DNA of 64,000 nucleotides from assembly GCF_050942215.1 (NCBI RefSeq), contig NZ_CP192056.1:1922001-1986000 (forward strand). The letters run 5' to 3'. The stretch comes from Sphaerimonospora sp050942215. Lineage in GTDB: Bacteria > Actinomycetota > Actinomycetes > Streptosporangiales > Streptosporangiaceae. The translations under genes and the position numbers were made by a program. Shown one piece after another: positions 17,368 to 26,781 of this stretch. Numbering within the stretch: position 1 is the first letter of the stretch; every line of letters starts with the position of its first letter. Below the pieces are notes generated by a model. That model was not told the origin of the DNA. It did not search any database and was given only the letters and a program-made list of their open reading frames with translations.

Positions 17368-18261
17368 TCAGAGCCGGGGGCGGGCGCCGAGGTTGGAGAT
17401 GCACCTGGCGGCGAGCGCGTTGCCGGCCGACAGAGCCTCGGTCGGCGGCTTGCTCGCCAGCCACGGCGGCAGGAAGCCGGCGGTGAAGGCGTCCCCGGCG
17501 CCGGTGCCGTCCACCACGCGGTCGACGGTCTCGGCGGGAACTCGGATGGGCTCGGCCCGGCTGTTGGTGTACCAGAGCGCGCCCTCGGCATTGAGCTTGA
17601 TCACGACCTGGGGGAACCAGGCGGTGAGGACCTTCGCCGCAGCCGTCGGCTCGTCCCGGCCGGTCAGCACCTTGGCCTGGTCGGTGTTGGCGAACAGCAG
17701 CTTGGCGCCGTGCGTCCACTCCAGGAACGGCTCGGCGCCGGTCCGCTCGACGGGGGCGGCCGAGGCGCAGTCCACCGAGATCGACATGCCGGCCCGGCGG
17801 GCCAGGTCGAGCGCGGCCAGTCCCGCGTCGCGCGAGCCCTCGTTGAGCAGGGTGTAGCCGGACATGTGCAGGTGGCCGCCCGAGGTGAACAGGTCGCGCG
17901 GCAGGTCCTCCGGGGACAGCGCGGCGTTGGCGCCCGGGTCGGAGAGCATCGTCCGCTGGCCCTTGTGGGTGACCATGACCACACAGGTGCCGGTGGGCCG
18001 CTCCGGGTCCATGACGAGGCGGGCGTCGACGCCGTAGCCCATGAGCTCCATGTCGCGGTTACGGCCGGTGATGTCGGCGCCGCGCCGCCCGATGAAGGCG
18101 ACCTCCGACCCTTCGACGGCGAGCCAGGAGGCGATGTTCGCACCCGAGCCGCCACCGTGCATGGTCACGACGGCCGGGGTGTCGCTTGCCCTGGCGAGAG
18201 GGAACTTGGCGCGGGCGAGTGCGTCAGTCATGAGATCGCCCACCACGACGACCCGCGTCAT
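17368..18261 (-). CDS. PfkB-family carbohydrate kinase
   Basis: A 297-residue ribokinase-fold sugar or nucleoside kinase. The N-terminal PfkB signature is MHGGGSGANIASWLAVEG and the C-terminal signature is VDGTGAGDAFTAGF, where the Asp is the catalytic base. AAGG-type spacing (AAGGTGG seven bases upstream) fixes the start at ATG 18261, although the frame stays open to 18471. The substrate cannot be read from sequence; ribokinase-, fructokinase- and adenosine-kinase-like members all share these motifs. It ends 7 bp from the end of the RecQ-like gene, in convergent orientation. Confidence 0.88.
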   Translation of the reverse strand: MTRVVVVGDLMTDALARAKFPLARASDTPAVVTMHGGGSGANIASWLAVEGSEVAFIGRRGADITGRNRDMELMGYGVDARLVMDPERPTGTCVVMVTHKGQRTMLSDPGANAALSPEDLPRDLFTSGGHLHMSGYTLLNEGSRDAGLAALDLARRAGMSISVDCASAAPVERTGAEPFLEWTHGAKLLFANTDQAKVLTGRDEPTAAAKVLTAWFPQVVIKLNAEGALWYTNSRAEPIRVPAETVDRVVDGTGAGDAFTAGFLPPWLASKPPTEALSAGNALAARCISNLGARPRL

Positions 18262-18552
18262 GATGTCACCACCTTGCCAACGTGCGATGAGGCCGACCCC
18301 AAGAAACCTAACAGTTCCCGGCCACATCATGGGAGGTGGATCAGACAGCCCGTTGGAGTCGATGCACAAGCGTTGCCCAGTTCGCCCCCGTACGGGCGGT
18401 AAATCCCGTACCGTAGCCGCCCCGGCGACTCCGGGCCATGGCCGCGAGGAGCGGTACGGGATCGACGACAAGGGGCCCTTCCGCCACGCGGTTCCCCGGC
18501 GGTAAGGAACATCTCAACCCACACCGGGCCGGGCGGCGCTAACCTCGGGATC

Positions 18553-21192
18553 GTGCGACCTCAGTACCCCGCTCACTGGGAGGCGGACGTCGTGCTGGCC
18601 GATGGCGGCACGGCGCACCTGCGCCCGATCAGGCCGGACGACGCCGGCCTGCTGCGTGCGTTCTACTCGCGTCTCTCCGCGGAGTCGATCTACTTCCGTT
18701 ACTTCGGCCCCCGGCCACAGCTCACCGACCGGGACGTCACCTGGTTCACCAACGTCGACTACGACAACCGGGTGGCGCTGATCGCGACGATCGGCGCGGA
18801 GATGGTGGCGGTCGTACGGTATGACCGGGTGGAGCCGAAGGACCACGCCGAGGTCGCGTTCCTGGTGGAGGACGCCCATCAGGGCAGGGGCGTGGCCGCG
18901 GTGCTGATGGAGCACCTGCGGGCGGCGGCCCGCGAGCACGGAATACGGACGTTCATCGCCGACGTGCTGCCCGGCAACCATCGCATGCTCCGCCTGTTCC
19001 GCCAGGCCGGATACACCGCGCAGAGCCAGTTCGAGGACGGCGTCGTCCGGATGACCCTCGACCTGTCCAGCACCGAGACGGCACTGGAGGTGCGGCTCGC
19101 GCGCGAGCACCGGTCCGAGGCGCGCTCGATCGCCCGCCTGCTTACGCCCGACTCGGTCGCGGTCATCGGGGCGAGCCGCGAGCCGGGCGGGATCGGGCAG
19201 ACCGTGCTGCGCAACCTGCTCGCCGCCGACTTCACCGGACCGGTCTACCCCGTGCACCGGCAGGTGCGTGCCGTCGCGGGGGTCCGGGCGTACCGGAGCG
19301 TCTCCGCGATCGATGGGGAGGTGGATCTGGCGGTGCTGGCCGTCCCCGCCGAGGGCGTGCTCGAACTCGTGGAGGAGTGCGCTGAGAAGGGCGTGAAGGG
19401 CCTGGTCGTGGTCTCCTCGGGGTTCGGCGAGACCGGTCCCGAGGGCCGCGCCAGACAGGAGGAACTGGTCAGCATCGCGCGGGCGTACGGCATTCGCGTG
19501 GTGGGCCCCAACTGCCTGGGCATCGCCAACACCGACCCGGCCGTACGGCTCAACGCCACCCTCGCGGCGACCCTGCCCGGGCGTGGGAGGGTCGGCTTCT
19601 TCAGTCAGTCGGGTGCGCTCGGCACGGCGCTGCTGCAGCGGGTGGCCCAGCGGGGCATGGGCATCTCGACGTTCGTCTCGGCCGGCAACCGGGCCGACGT
19701 GTCCGGGAACGACCTGCTGCAGTACTGGGAGGAGGATCAGGCGACCGACGTGATCCTCCTTTACCTGGAGTCCATCGGCAACCCGCGCAAGTTCACCCGG
19801 CTGGCCCGCCGGATCTCGCCTCGCAAGCCGATCGTCGTCGTCAAGAGCCGCGGAGCGCCCGACGGCCACGCCGCCCCGGTGCTCGGCCTGCCCGAGACCG
19901 CCCAGCGCTCGCTCTTCGAGCAGGCGGGGGTGATCCGCGTGGACGACCTCACCCAGCTCTTCGACGTCGCCCAGCTCCTCGCCCATCAGCCGCTGCCGTC
20001 CGGCCCGCGGGTCGGCGTCGTGAGCAACTCCGACGCACTCGCGCTGCTGGCGGCGGACGCCTGCGTCGGCGCCGGTCTTGAGCCGCGCGGGCCGGTGAAC
20101 CTGGGCGCTCGGGCGGGGGCGGCGGAGTTCGCCGCCGCGCTGGCCGGCACGCTCCCCGATGTGGACGCGGCCGTCGTCGTCTACATGCCGCCGATCCCCG
20201 GGGACGCCACGCGGGTGGCGGCCGAGCTGGTGCGGGTGGCACGCGACTGCGGCAAACCGGTGCTGGCCACCTTCCAGGGCGAGATGGGCATGCCGCCGGA
20301 GCTGCGCATCGACGGAGAGGGCTCGCCGGAGCGCGGATCCATTCCGTCCTATCCCGCGCCGGAGGAGGCGGTCCGGGCGCTCGCCCACGTCGTCCGGTAC
20401 GCCCGCCGGAGCTGCGAGCCGGCCGGTTTGATCCCCTCGCCCCCGGGGGTGGACGTCGCCGCGGCCCGCCGGATCGTGGCCGACGCCCTGACCGTGTCAG
20501 CGGCGCCCGACGACCACCGTGAGCATGAGGTGGAGATCGACGCCACCGAGCTGCTGGCGTGCTACGGAATCGAGGTGTGGCCGGCGCAGATCGTGGCCTC
20601 GGCCGGCGAGGCGGTGGCCGCCGCGAGCCGGCTGGGGTCGCCGGTCGTGATCAAGTCGGCCGATCCGGTGGACGCGAGCCGGGCGGGCACCGTACGCATG
20701 GGGCTCACCGACCCGGTCACGGTCCGGCAGGCGTACGCGGACCTGGCGGCTCTTCTCGGGCCGGGCGCGCGGCTCGCCGTCCAGCGCATGGCCCCGCAGC
20801 CCGCGGTGCCCACCGTCGTCGGCGTGGTGCAGGACCGGCACTTCGGCGGCGTCGTGTCGTTCGGGCTCGGCGAGGTCGCCGCCCGTCTTCTCGGCGACCA
20901 GGCCTACCGCCTCGCCCCGCTCACCGCCGAGGACGCCTCGACGTTGGTGCGGTCGGTGCGCGCCGCGCCGCTGCTGTTCGGCCGGTACGGCTATCAGCCG
21001 GTGGCGGTCGAGGCGCTGGAGGATCTCCTCGTCCGGGTCGGGCTGCTGGCGGACGCGCTGCCGGAGGTGGCCGGGATGACACTGGATCCGGTGCTGGCCG
21101 GCGCGTCCGGCGTGGTGGTGCTGGGCGCGCGTGCGGTCCTGCGGCCCGTCACCGGGCCCCGTCCCGACGTCGGGCCCCGCCGGCTGCGTTGA
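18553..21192 (+). CDS. GNAT acetyltransferase fused to an ADP-forming acyl-CoA synthetase-like protein
   Basis: An 879-residue fusion. Residues about 20-170 are a GNAT domain (LRPIRPDDAGLLRAFYSRLS, then VAFLVEDAHQGRGVAAVLME). It continues into a CoA-binding Rossmann domain (from LLTPDSVAVIGASREPGGIG), a succinyl-CoA-ligase-like domain (NCLGIANTDP, FFSQSGALGTALL) and a C-terminal ATP-grasp domain (about 650-870). Such proteins include the Pat/PatA protein lysine acetyltransferases that inactivate acyl-CoA synthetases, with the ligase half acting as a regulatory domain. The GTG start follows a weak site. The exact substrate is inferred only from the family. Confidence 0.9.
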   Translation: MRPQYPAHWEADVVLADGGTAHLRPIRPDDAGLLRAFYSRLSAESIYFRYFGPRPQLTDRDVTWFTNVDYDNRVALIATIGAEMVAVVRYDRVEPKDHAEVAFLVEDAHQGRGVAAVLMEHLRAAAREHGIRTFIADVLPGNHRMLRLFRQAGYTAQSQFEDGVVRMTLDLSSTETALEVRLAREHRSEARSIARLLTPDSVAVIGASREPGGIGQTVLRNLLAADFTGPVYPVHRQVRAVAGVRAYRSVSAIDGEVDLAVLAVPAEGVLELVEECAEKGVKGLVVVSSGFGETGPEGRARQEELVSIARAYGIRVVGPNCLGIANTDPAVRLNATLAATLPGRGRVGFFSQSGALGTALLQRVAQRGMGISTFVSAGNRADVSGNDLLQYWEEDQATDVILLYLESIGNPRKFTRLARRISPRKPIVVVKSRGAPDGHAAPVLGLPETAQRSLFEQAGVIRVDDLTQLFDVAQLLAHQPLPSGPRVGVVSNSDALALLAADACVGAGLEPRGPVNLGARAGAAEFAAALAGTLPDVDAAVVVYMPPIPGDATRVAAELVRVARDCGKPVLATFQGEMGMPPELRIDGEGSPERGSIPSYPAPEEAVRALAHVVRYARRSCEPAGLIPSPPGVDVAAARRIVADALTVSAAPDDHREHEVEIDATELLACYGIEVWPAQIVASAGEAVAAASRLGSPVVIKSADPVDASRAGTVRMGLTDPVTVRQAYADLAALLGPGARLAVQRMAPQPAVPTVVGVVQDRHFGGVVSFGLGEVAARLLGDQAYRLAPLTAEDASTLVRSVRAAPLLFGRYGYQPVAVEALEDLLVRVGLLADALPEVAGMTLDPVLAGASGVVVLGARAVLRPVTGPRPDVGPRRLR

Positions 21193-21286
21193 TCACGGGC
21201 AGGGCCGCGGCCGGTCGGATCGTCGTCAGGGAAAACCATCCGGTCCGGGTGTGAAACAGGTGTCCCTTACAGGGCAGGATGGACCC

Positions 21287-21877
21287 ATGAGGGAAACCCG
21301 AGTCTCGGCCGCGGGCTTGCGCGAGGCCATCGACCGCAGCGGCTACTACCCGGACCTGGTCGCCGACGCCGTCGACACCGCGCTCGGCAGTGAGCAGGTC
21401 ATGGCGTACGTCGTGCATCACGAGGCCACGTTCGACCCGGCGATGGAGGTACGCAGGCACGTGACGGTGCTGGTGCTGTCGCCGACCCGGCTCATCGTCT
21501 GTCACACCGACGAGCACCCGCCCGCCGAGGGCATGCCGGCCTCGCACGCCTCCACCACGACCGAGGCCGTACGGCTCAGTCGCATCCAGTCGGTCGCGGT
21601 CACGCGAGTGGTCCCCGATCCCGCGGCGTACGTGCCGGGGGTTCCCCCGGTCGAGGTGACGCTCACGATCGGCTGGGGCGCGATCTCCCATGTCGACCTC
21701 GAGCCCGCGACCTGCGGCGACGAGAACTGCGAGGCCGATCACGGCTACACCGGCGCGGTCACCGCCGACGATCTGTCGCTCCGGGTGAGCGAGGCGGCCG
21801 ACGGACCCGAGGCGGTCGGTCACGTGCTCGCCTTCGCGAAGGCGCTGTCCGAGGCGACCGCCCGCGCGGCGTCCTGA
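21287..21877 (+). CDS. DUF5998 protein
   Basis: A 196-residue protein of the actinobacterial DUF5998 family: MRETRVSAAGLREAIDRSGY, the strand-rich centre around VLVLSPTRLIVCHTDEHPP, and the Cys-containing CGDENCEADHGYTG. No catalytic motif is recognisable; the family is conserved beside the phosphodiesterase gene that follows here. The ATG at 21287 is chosen (AGGGCAGGA upstream) over a long open extension that would overlap the preceding gene. It is probably co-transcribed with 21897-23069 (19 bp apart). Confidence 0.82.
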   Translation: MRETRVSAAGLREAIDRSGYYPDLVADAVDTALGSEQVMAYVVHHEATFDPAMEVRRHVTVLVLSPTRLIVCHTDEHPPAEGMPASHASTTTEAVRLSRIQSVAVTRVVPDPAAYVPGVPPVEVTLTIGWGAISHVDLEPATCGDENCEADHGYTGAVTADDLSLRVSEAADGPEAVGHVLAFAKALSEATARAAS

Positions 21878-21896
21878 CTCCCAGCCCGGAGGCGAT

Positions 21897-23069
21897 GTGA
21901 TCGATCCCGACCCCGCCGGGCCTACCGTGCCCCGAAGCGCGCCGGAGACCCCGCCCGACGCCGTTCCGTTCGTGCCGGCGTACGGCGAGGCGTCGCTGGC
22001 GGATCTCCCCGGCTCCCTGCTCGCCTCGCTCGGCGTGCCGACCGGCAACACGCTGGGCCTCGGCCCGGCGCGCCGGGTGTGCCTCTTCCTCGTCGACGGC
22101 CTGGGGGCCGACCTCCTGGCCGCGCACCCGGACGTGGCGCCCTTCCTGTCCGCGCATCTGCGGCGGACGCTGACCGCGGGCTTCCCGTCCTCGACTCCGA
22201 CGAGCCTGGCCACGCTCGGCACCGGGGCGACCCCGGGAGAGCACGGCATGGTGGGCATCCAGATGGCCGTGCCGGGGGAGGGCCGGCTGTTCAACTGCCT
22301 GCGCTGGACCGCGCCCGGCCTGACCATCGACCCCGAGGTGTGGCAGCCGGCCGAGACCGTCTACGAACGGATGGCCGCGCTCGGCGTCGACCCCGTCTAC
22401 GTGGCGCCCGCCCTGTTCGACGGCAGCGGCCTCACCCGTGCGGTCTACCGGGGCATGCGCTACTGGTCGGCGGAGACGGCGGACGAGCGGATCGAGGCGG
22501 TACGGCACGCGCTGCGGGAAAGCTCGTACGTCACGGTCTACTACGGCGACGTCGACCACATGGGGCATGTGAAGGGGTGGGGCAGCCCCGAGTGGCTGGA
22601 CCGGCTGGCGGTCGTCGACCGGATGGCAGAGGCCATCGCCGAGGCGCTGCCGCCGGGGTCGGCGCTCTACGTGACCGCGGACCACGGCATGATCAACGCC
22701 GGGGAGAAGGTCGACTTCGACCACCGGCCCGATCTCCGCGACGGCGTGCTCATGCTCGGTGGCGACAGCCGGGCCCGGCACCTCTACACCGTGCCGGGTG
22801 CCGCCCAGACCGTGCTGGAGACCTGGCGTGAGGCGTTGCGCGGCCGGGCGTGGGTGGTCTCGCGGGAGGAGGCGGTCGACCAGGGCTGGTTCGGCCGATC
22901 CGTCCGGGACGAATGGCTCGGCCGGATCGGCGACGTGCTGGCCGTGCCGTACGGCGACTGCGTGATCGTCGCCTCCGAGGCGGAGCCGCTGGAGGCCGCC
23001 CTGGTCGGCTGCCACGGCTCGCTCACCCCGGCAGAACAGAACGTGCCCCTGCTGGAGATCCGCCGATGA
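21897..23069 (+). CDS. Alkaline phosphatase superfamily nucleotide pyrophosphatase/phosphodiesterase
   Basis: A 390-residue metal-dependent phosphodiesterase of the alkaline phosphatase superfamily. Metal and nucleophile signatures: CLFLVDGLGADLL (Asp ligand), FPSSTPTSLATLGTG (Thr or Ser nucleophile region), YYGDVDHMGHVKGWG (Asp/His ligands) and YVTADHGMINAG (Asp-His ligands). No signal peptide is visible, so it is probably cytosolic. The GTG start has GGAGGCGAT directly upstream. It sits between DUF5998 and a rhodanese gene in a tight rightward operon. Confidence 0.88.
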   Translation: MIDPDPAGPTVPRSAPETPPDAVPFVPAYGEASLADLPGSLLASLGVPTGNTLGLGPARRVCLFLVDGLGADLLAAHPDVAPFLSAHLRRTLTAGFPSSTPTSLATLGTGATPGEHGMVGIQMAVPGEGRLFNCLRWTAPGLTIDPEVWQPAETVYERMAALGVDPVYVAPALFDGSGLTRAVYRGMRYWSAETADERIEAVRHALRESSYVTVYYGDVDHMGHVKGWGSPEWLDRLAVVDRMAEAIAEALPPGSALYVTADHGMINAGEKVDFDHRPDLRDGVLMLGGDSRARHLYTVPGAAQTVLETWREALRGRAWVVSREEAVDQGWFGRSVRDEWLGRIGDVLAVPYGDCVIVASEAEPLEAALVGCHGSLTPAEQNVPLLEIRR

Positions 23070-23106
23070 CGGGCACGGACGGCATGACGACCGCACGGAG
23101 GCGACG

Positions 23107-23946
23107 ATGAGCCCGAGTTCCGCGAGCCCGCTGATCCGGCCGGAGGAACTGGCCGCGCTCGAATCCGGGAGGGACGGTGTCACGATCCTCGACGTGCGAT
23201 GGCGGCTCGGCGGCCCGCCGGGGATCCAGTCCTACCGGGAGGGGCACATTCCGGGCGCCGTCTTCTGCGATCTCGACACCGACCTCGCCGCTCCGCCGGG
23301 GCCGGAGGGACGGCATCCGCTGCCGTCCGCCGCCGCGTTCCAGTCCGCGATGCGCCGCCTCGGCGTGTCGGACGCCCGCCCGGTGGTCGTCTACGACGAC
23401 GCGGACTCGACCGCGGCGGCCAGGGCGTGGTGGACGCTGCGCTACTTCGGGCACGGCGACGTGCGCGTGCTCGACGGCGGGATGCGCGCCTGGACCGAGG
23501 CGGGTCTGCCCGTGACGGGCGACACGGAAGCCGGAAAGCCGGGCGATTTCACCGCGAGGCCGGGCGGCATGCCCGTGCTCGACGCCGGCCGGGCGGCTGA
23601 GCTGGCCGTGCGCGGGGTGCTCCTCGATGCCCGGGCGGCGGAGCGATATCGCGGCGAGGTCGAGCCCGTCGATCCGGTCGCGGGTCACATTCCGGGGGCC
23701 GTCAGCGCCCCCACGGCCCAGAACGTCGAGCCCGGCGGCCGGTTCCACGGCAGGGAGTTCCTGCGGGAGCGGTTCAACGTGCTGGGCGTCGTCGAGGGCG
23801 TCCCGGTCGGCGCCTACTGCGGCTCCGGCGTGACCGCCGCCCACGAGGTGCTGGCGCTGGAGATCGCCGGGTTGCCGGCCGCGCTCTACGCCGGCTCGTG
23901 GTCCAACTGGGTGGCCGACCCCGACCGGCCCGTCGCCACCGGCTAG
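23107..23946 (+). CDS. Sulfurtransferase, tandem rhodanese (SseA-like)
   Basis: A 279-residue protein of two rhodanese domains. The first (about 10-130) begins LIRPEELAALESGRDGVTIL and is non-catalytic because the loop lacks Cys. The second (about 160-275) has the active-site loop AYCGSGVTAAHEVLALE, whose Cys carries the persulfide. It is predicted to move sulfane sulfur from thiosulfate or 3-mercaptopyruvate to a thiol acceptor in the cytosol. ATG 23107 follows CGGAGGCGACG. It is the last gene of the 21.3-23.9 kb operon. Confidence 0.92.
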   Translation: MSPSSASPLIRPEELAALESGRDGVTILDVRWRLGGPPGIQSYREGHIPGAVFCDLDTDLAAPPGPEGRHPLPSAAAFQSAMRRLGVSDARPVVVYDDADSTAAARAWWTLRYFGHGDVRVLDGGMRAWTEAGLPVTGDTEAGKPGDFTARPGGMPVLDAGRAAELAVRGVLLDARAAERYRGEVEPVDPVAGHIPGAVSAPTAQNVEPGGRFHGREFLRERFNVLGVVEGVPVGAYCGSGVTAAHEVLALEIAGLPAALYAGSWSNWVADPDRPVATG

Positions 23947-23956
23947 AGCATCGGCC

Positions 23957-23997
23957 GGGTATCGCCACCGCCACGTGGCTCGGGTATCGCCACCGCC
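23957..23997. repeat. Short tandem direct repeat downstream of the rhodanese gene
   Basis: GGGTATCGCCACCGCC occurs at 23957-23972 and again at 23982-23997, each followed by a CGTGGCT-containing tail. The 186 bp between the rhodanese gene and the CHAT gene otherwise shows no gene. Confidence 0.6.
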
Positions 23998-24132
23998 GCC
24001 GTGGCTTCGGTCGCTGCGCCGGGAGAAGGCTCCGGTCCGCTGCGAAGCCCGCCGGTCGTGGGCTTCGCGTGCGGTCCTCGCCTCCTCCCGCTCCGCTTCC
24101 TGCCTCCGGAAGGCGGTTACCCGACCCGCCCT

Positions 24133-26739
24133 CTAGACAGGGCGTCGGCCGTACGGGTCGCCGAAGCAGACGAAGCCGCCGACGGCGGTCTTGGCGGAAG
24201 CGGCGCCGAGGGCCTCGGCGGGGGAGCGGCCCTCTGCCAGCACGGCGTGGAAGACCGTCATCAGTGTCAGGGCCTCGTCGTCCCGGACCGGCACCACGCC
24301 GGCGATCACGCAGGCGGCCCCCCTGTCGAGGAAGGTCCCGGCCAGACCCAGCGCGGCGCCGTCCACGGGGGCGTGGGCCATGCCGGCGTCGCACGCGGAC
24401 AGCACGACGAGCCGCGGCACCCGATCGGCACGCAGCAGGTCGTACGCCATGAGCGGCCCGTCGTCGAGCGTGAGACGCGAGAGCATCGGGCTGCGCGGGG
24501 AGGACATCCCGTGCGCCGCGACATGCAGCACGTCGGCGCGTTCGAGCGCGGTGAGAACCTCCCGCCGCGTCGCGCCGATCCGCTCGGCGCCGGCATGGGT
24601 CATGACGACCATGTCCGCCTCGTCGCGGGCGTGCCGCAGCCCCGGTCCGGCGACCGCGAGCACCACCGGCCCGCCCGCCCTCCCGCTCCGTGTCGGGCTT
24701 CCGTACCGCGTCGGGCTTCCGTACCGCGTCGGGCTTCCGTACCGTGTCGGGCTCCCTCCCGGCGGCGACCAGGAGGCGGCGTCGGGGGCGACGGACACCG
24801 GTCGTCCGGCCAGTGCGGGCAGCAGCGGCCAGGGGAGCGTGCACAGCGCGCCCGTGGGCACGATCACGGTCGGGCCGTCGAGAGCGTCCGCGCCGTCGCT
24901 GGCGAACGGGCCGAGCAGCTGTTCGCCGAGCGTGGCGAGCTCGCCGTCCATGGCCTCCGAGGCCGTGCCCTCGCAATGGCCGGAGCCTTCGCCGCAGTGG
25001 GCGAGGTCCCGCAGATTCCGCCGGCGCAGGCCGTACCGCACGCGCACCGTCGCCTCCGCCGCCGACCGGTAGGAGCCGAGCGGCCGCAGCACGCAGCGCA
25101 CGCCCCCGGCCCGTGCTCCTCCCGGGGCGACGAGGACGCCCCACAGTTCGTCCCCGTTGCGCACCAGCTCGATCAGCGTCCCGGGACCGCTCTTCGGCGC
25201 TTCTCGCGAGCCGGGCGAAGACGCTCCGGGGCGTGAGGGAGGGGGAACCGGTCTGCCCCGCACCAGCGCCCGCCAGCGCTCGGCCCAGTCCAGGACCGTC
25301 CACGCGTCCCCGGTCGCCAGCGCGAGATCCAGCCCGAAGGCGGCGAGGTCCTCGGCGGGGCGTACCGCGTACGCCCTGAGCTCCGCGTCGCGGCCGGCAC
25401 TCCCCGCGGCGGCGAGGGACTCCACACCCGCACGGGCCGATTCGAGGGCGCCGGTCAGGTCCCCGTCCAGCCGCCGGAGCATCGCCAGGGCATGCTGCCT
25501 GACCATCGGCGGCGTGGCGGCCCCGGCGAGGAGATCCAGCTGCGCGCGGGCGACGGCCCGATACCCGGCCGGCAGGGCGGCGCGGGCGGCCGTGAGCCGG
25601 AGCGCGGCTGCGGCGCCCGGCCGGCCGTGCACATCCAGATCGGCCGCGCAGGCCAGGACGCCGGGCAGCAGAGCCGCCACCTCCGCGTCCGTCGGCGGCC
25701 TGGCGAGGCGGGCACGCAGCACCACCTCGGTGGCCAGCGGGGCCGCGGCGGCCCTACCCTGCGCCCGCAGCTCCGCCAGGGCGGTCAGCGCCGTCGCCGC
25801 TGCCTGTTCCGCTTCTCCGGCCAGCAACTGGGCCTGGGCGAGCAGCAGCCGCGCGTCCGGGATCGCCGCGCGGGCTCCGCAGGCCACCAGATCGGGCAGG
25901 GCCTGCTCGAGCAGCGCCCTGGCCTCGCCCGGCAGATGGGCGGCCACCAGCGCCTCGGCGAAGTCGGCGCGCATCGCGGCCAGCCGCTCCGGATAGCCGG
26001 TCATGCCCGCCTCCGCCACCTCATAGCGGGCGAAGGCGGCCGCGATGTCGCCGCGCCGGGCCGCGACGAACGGCAGATTGCCCTCGGCGAGCATGGCGAC
26101 ATGATCGAGGCCCGCCGACCGGGCGATCCTCGCGCACTCCGCCAGGTCCGTCTCGGCCGCGCCGTACTCTTCCAGATAGGTGAGGGCGACCCCGCGGTTG
26201 AGCAGGCCGCCCGACTGGAACCAGGGGTCGTCGCCGAGGCGGCCGATCGCCCGGTCGCAGTGGCACACCGCCTCCCGATACCGGCCGAGGAGCGTCAGCG
26301 CGACCGAGCGCTGCACGTCCAGCCGGGCCGGATCGGTCCCGGTGAGATGCCGCTCGGCCAGGTCGGCGAGGCGCAGGCCGCCTTCGGGGTCTCCGAGCAG
26401 TGCCCGGACCGCGACCAGCGACATCCGCGCCTGCGCCACCCGCGCGGGAAACCGGCGTCCGGCCTCGATCGCCTCCCGCAGCCTCTCGTCGGCCAGCCGC
26501 AGGTCGCCGAGCTCCCGTGCGGCCAGCGCGGCGGCGCGCAGCGCGACGGACAGGGCCTCGCCGTACGCCCCGGCGTCCGGGCCGGCGGGTCCCGTGCCCA
26601 CGGTCTCCACGCCGGCCCCGGCCTCGGTGAGCACGGCCCGGGCACGGACGAGCGCCAGGCGGGGGTCGGTCCCGGACAGCCGTACGGCCGCCTCGGCCCT
26701 GGCGACGAGTACGGCGGGCGGTACCGAGATCATGGACAT
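24133..26739 (-). CDS. TPR-CHAT protein (caspase-like peptidase domain)
   Basis: An 868-residue protein with a long Ala/Leu-rich helical solenoid of TPR-like repeats (about 10-470) and a C-terminal CHAT domain (about 560-868). CHAT is a caspase-clan peptidase fold. The predicted catalytic dyad is His in DVLHVAAHGMSS (about residue 739) and Cys in LVVLSACDAGMAHAP (about 780), followed by GLAGTFLDRGAACVIAGVVP, so it looks catalytically intact. Between repeats and peptidase there is an unusual Ser-Pro-Thr-Arg-Tyr-Gly repeat near residue 666. Membrane segments and a signal peptide are absent. It is the last gene of the leftward module with a subtilisin-like peptidase and a sigma factor, 42 bp after the preceding gene. 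Confidence 0.9.
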   Translation of the reverse strand: MSMISVPPAVLVARAEAAVRLSGTDPRLALVRARAVLTEAGAGVETVGTGPAGPDAGAYGEALSVALRAAALAARELGDLRLADERLREAIEAGRRFPARVAQARMSLVAVRALLGDPEGGLRLADLAERHLTGTDPARLDVQRSVALTLLGRYREAVCHCDRAIGRLGDDPWFQSGGLLNRGVALTYLEEYGAAETDLAECARIARSAGLDHVAMLAEGNLPFVAARRGDIAAAFARYEVAEAGMTGYPERLAAMRADFAEALVAAHLPGEARALLEQALPDLVACGARAAIPDARLLLAQAQLLAGEAEQAAATALTALAELRAQGRAAAAPLATEVVLRARLARPPTDAEVAALLPGVLACAADLDVHGRPGAAAALRLTAARAALPAGYRAVARAQLDLLAGAATPPMVRQHALAMLRRLDGDLTGALESARAGVESLAAAGSAGRDAELRAYAVRPAEDLAAFGLDLALATGDAWTVLDWAERWRALVRGRPVPPPSRPGASSPGSREAPKSGPGTLIELVRNGDELWGVLVAPGGARAGGVRCVLRPLGSYRSAAEATVRVRYGLRRRNLRDLAHCGEGSGHCEGTASEAMDGELATLGEQLLGPFASDGADALDGPTVIVPTGALCTLPWPLLPALAGRPVSVAPDAASWSPPGGSPTRYGSPTRYGSPTRYGSPTRSGRAGGPVVLAVAGPGLRHARDEADMVVMTHAGAERIGATRREVLTALERADVLHVAAHGMSSPRSPMLSRLTLDDGPLMAYDLLRADRVPRLVVLSACDAGMAHAPVDGAALGLAGTFLDRGAACVIAGVVPVRDDEALTLMTVFHAVLAEGRSPAEALGAASAKTAVGGFVCFGDPYGRRPV
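24692..24751. repeat. In-frame 18-bp tandem repeat inside the CHAT gene
   Basis: The unit GTCGGGCTTCCGTACCGC repeats at 24692, 24710 and 24728, with a partial fourth copy. It encodes a six-residue SPTRYG unit on the reverse strand and keeps the reading frame, so copy-number changes would lengthen or shorten the linker without breaking the protein. Confidence 0.85.
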
Positions 26740-26781
26740 CCCTGTTTCAGCGGCAAGGGCGGGGGCGGCGGCATGGGCGGG

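Noticed and set aside
24690..24760. CRISPR-like array
   Set aside because: The repeats are 18-bp contiguous in-frame units with no spacers; they belong to the CHAT coding sequence.
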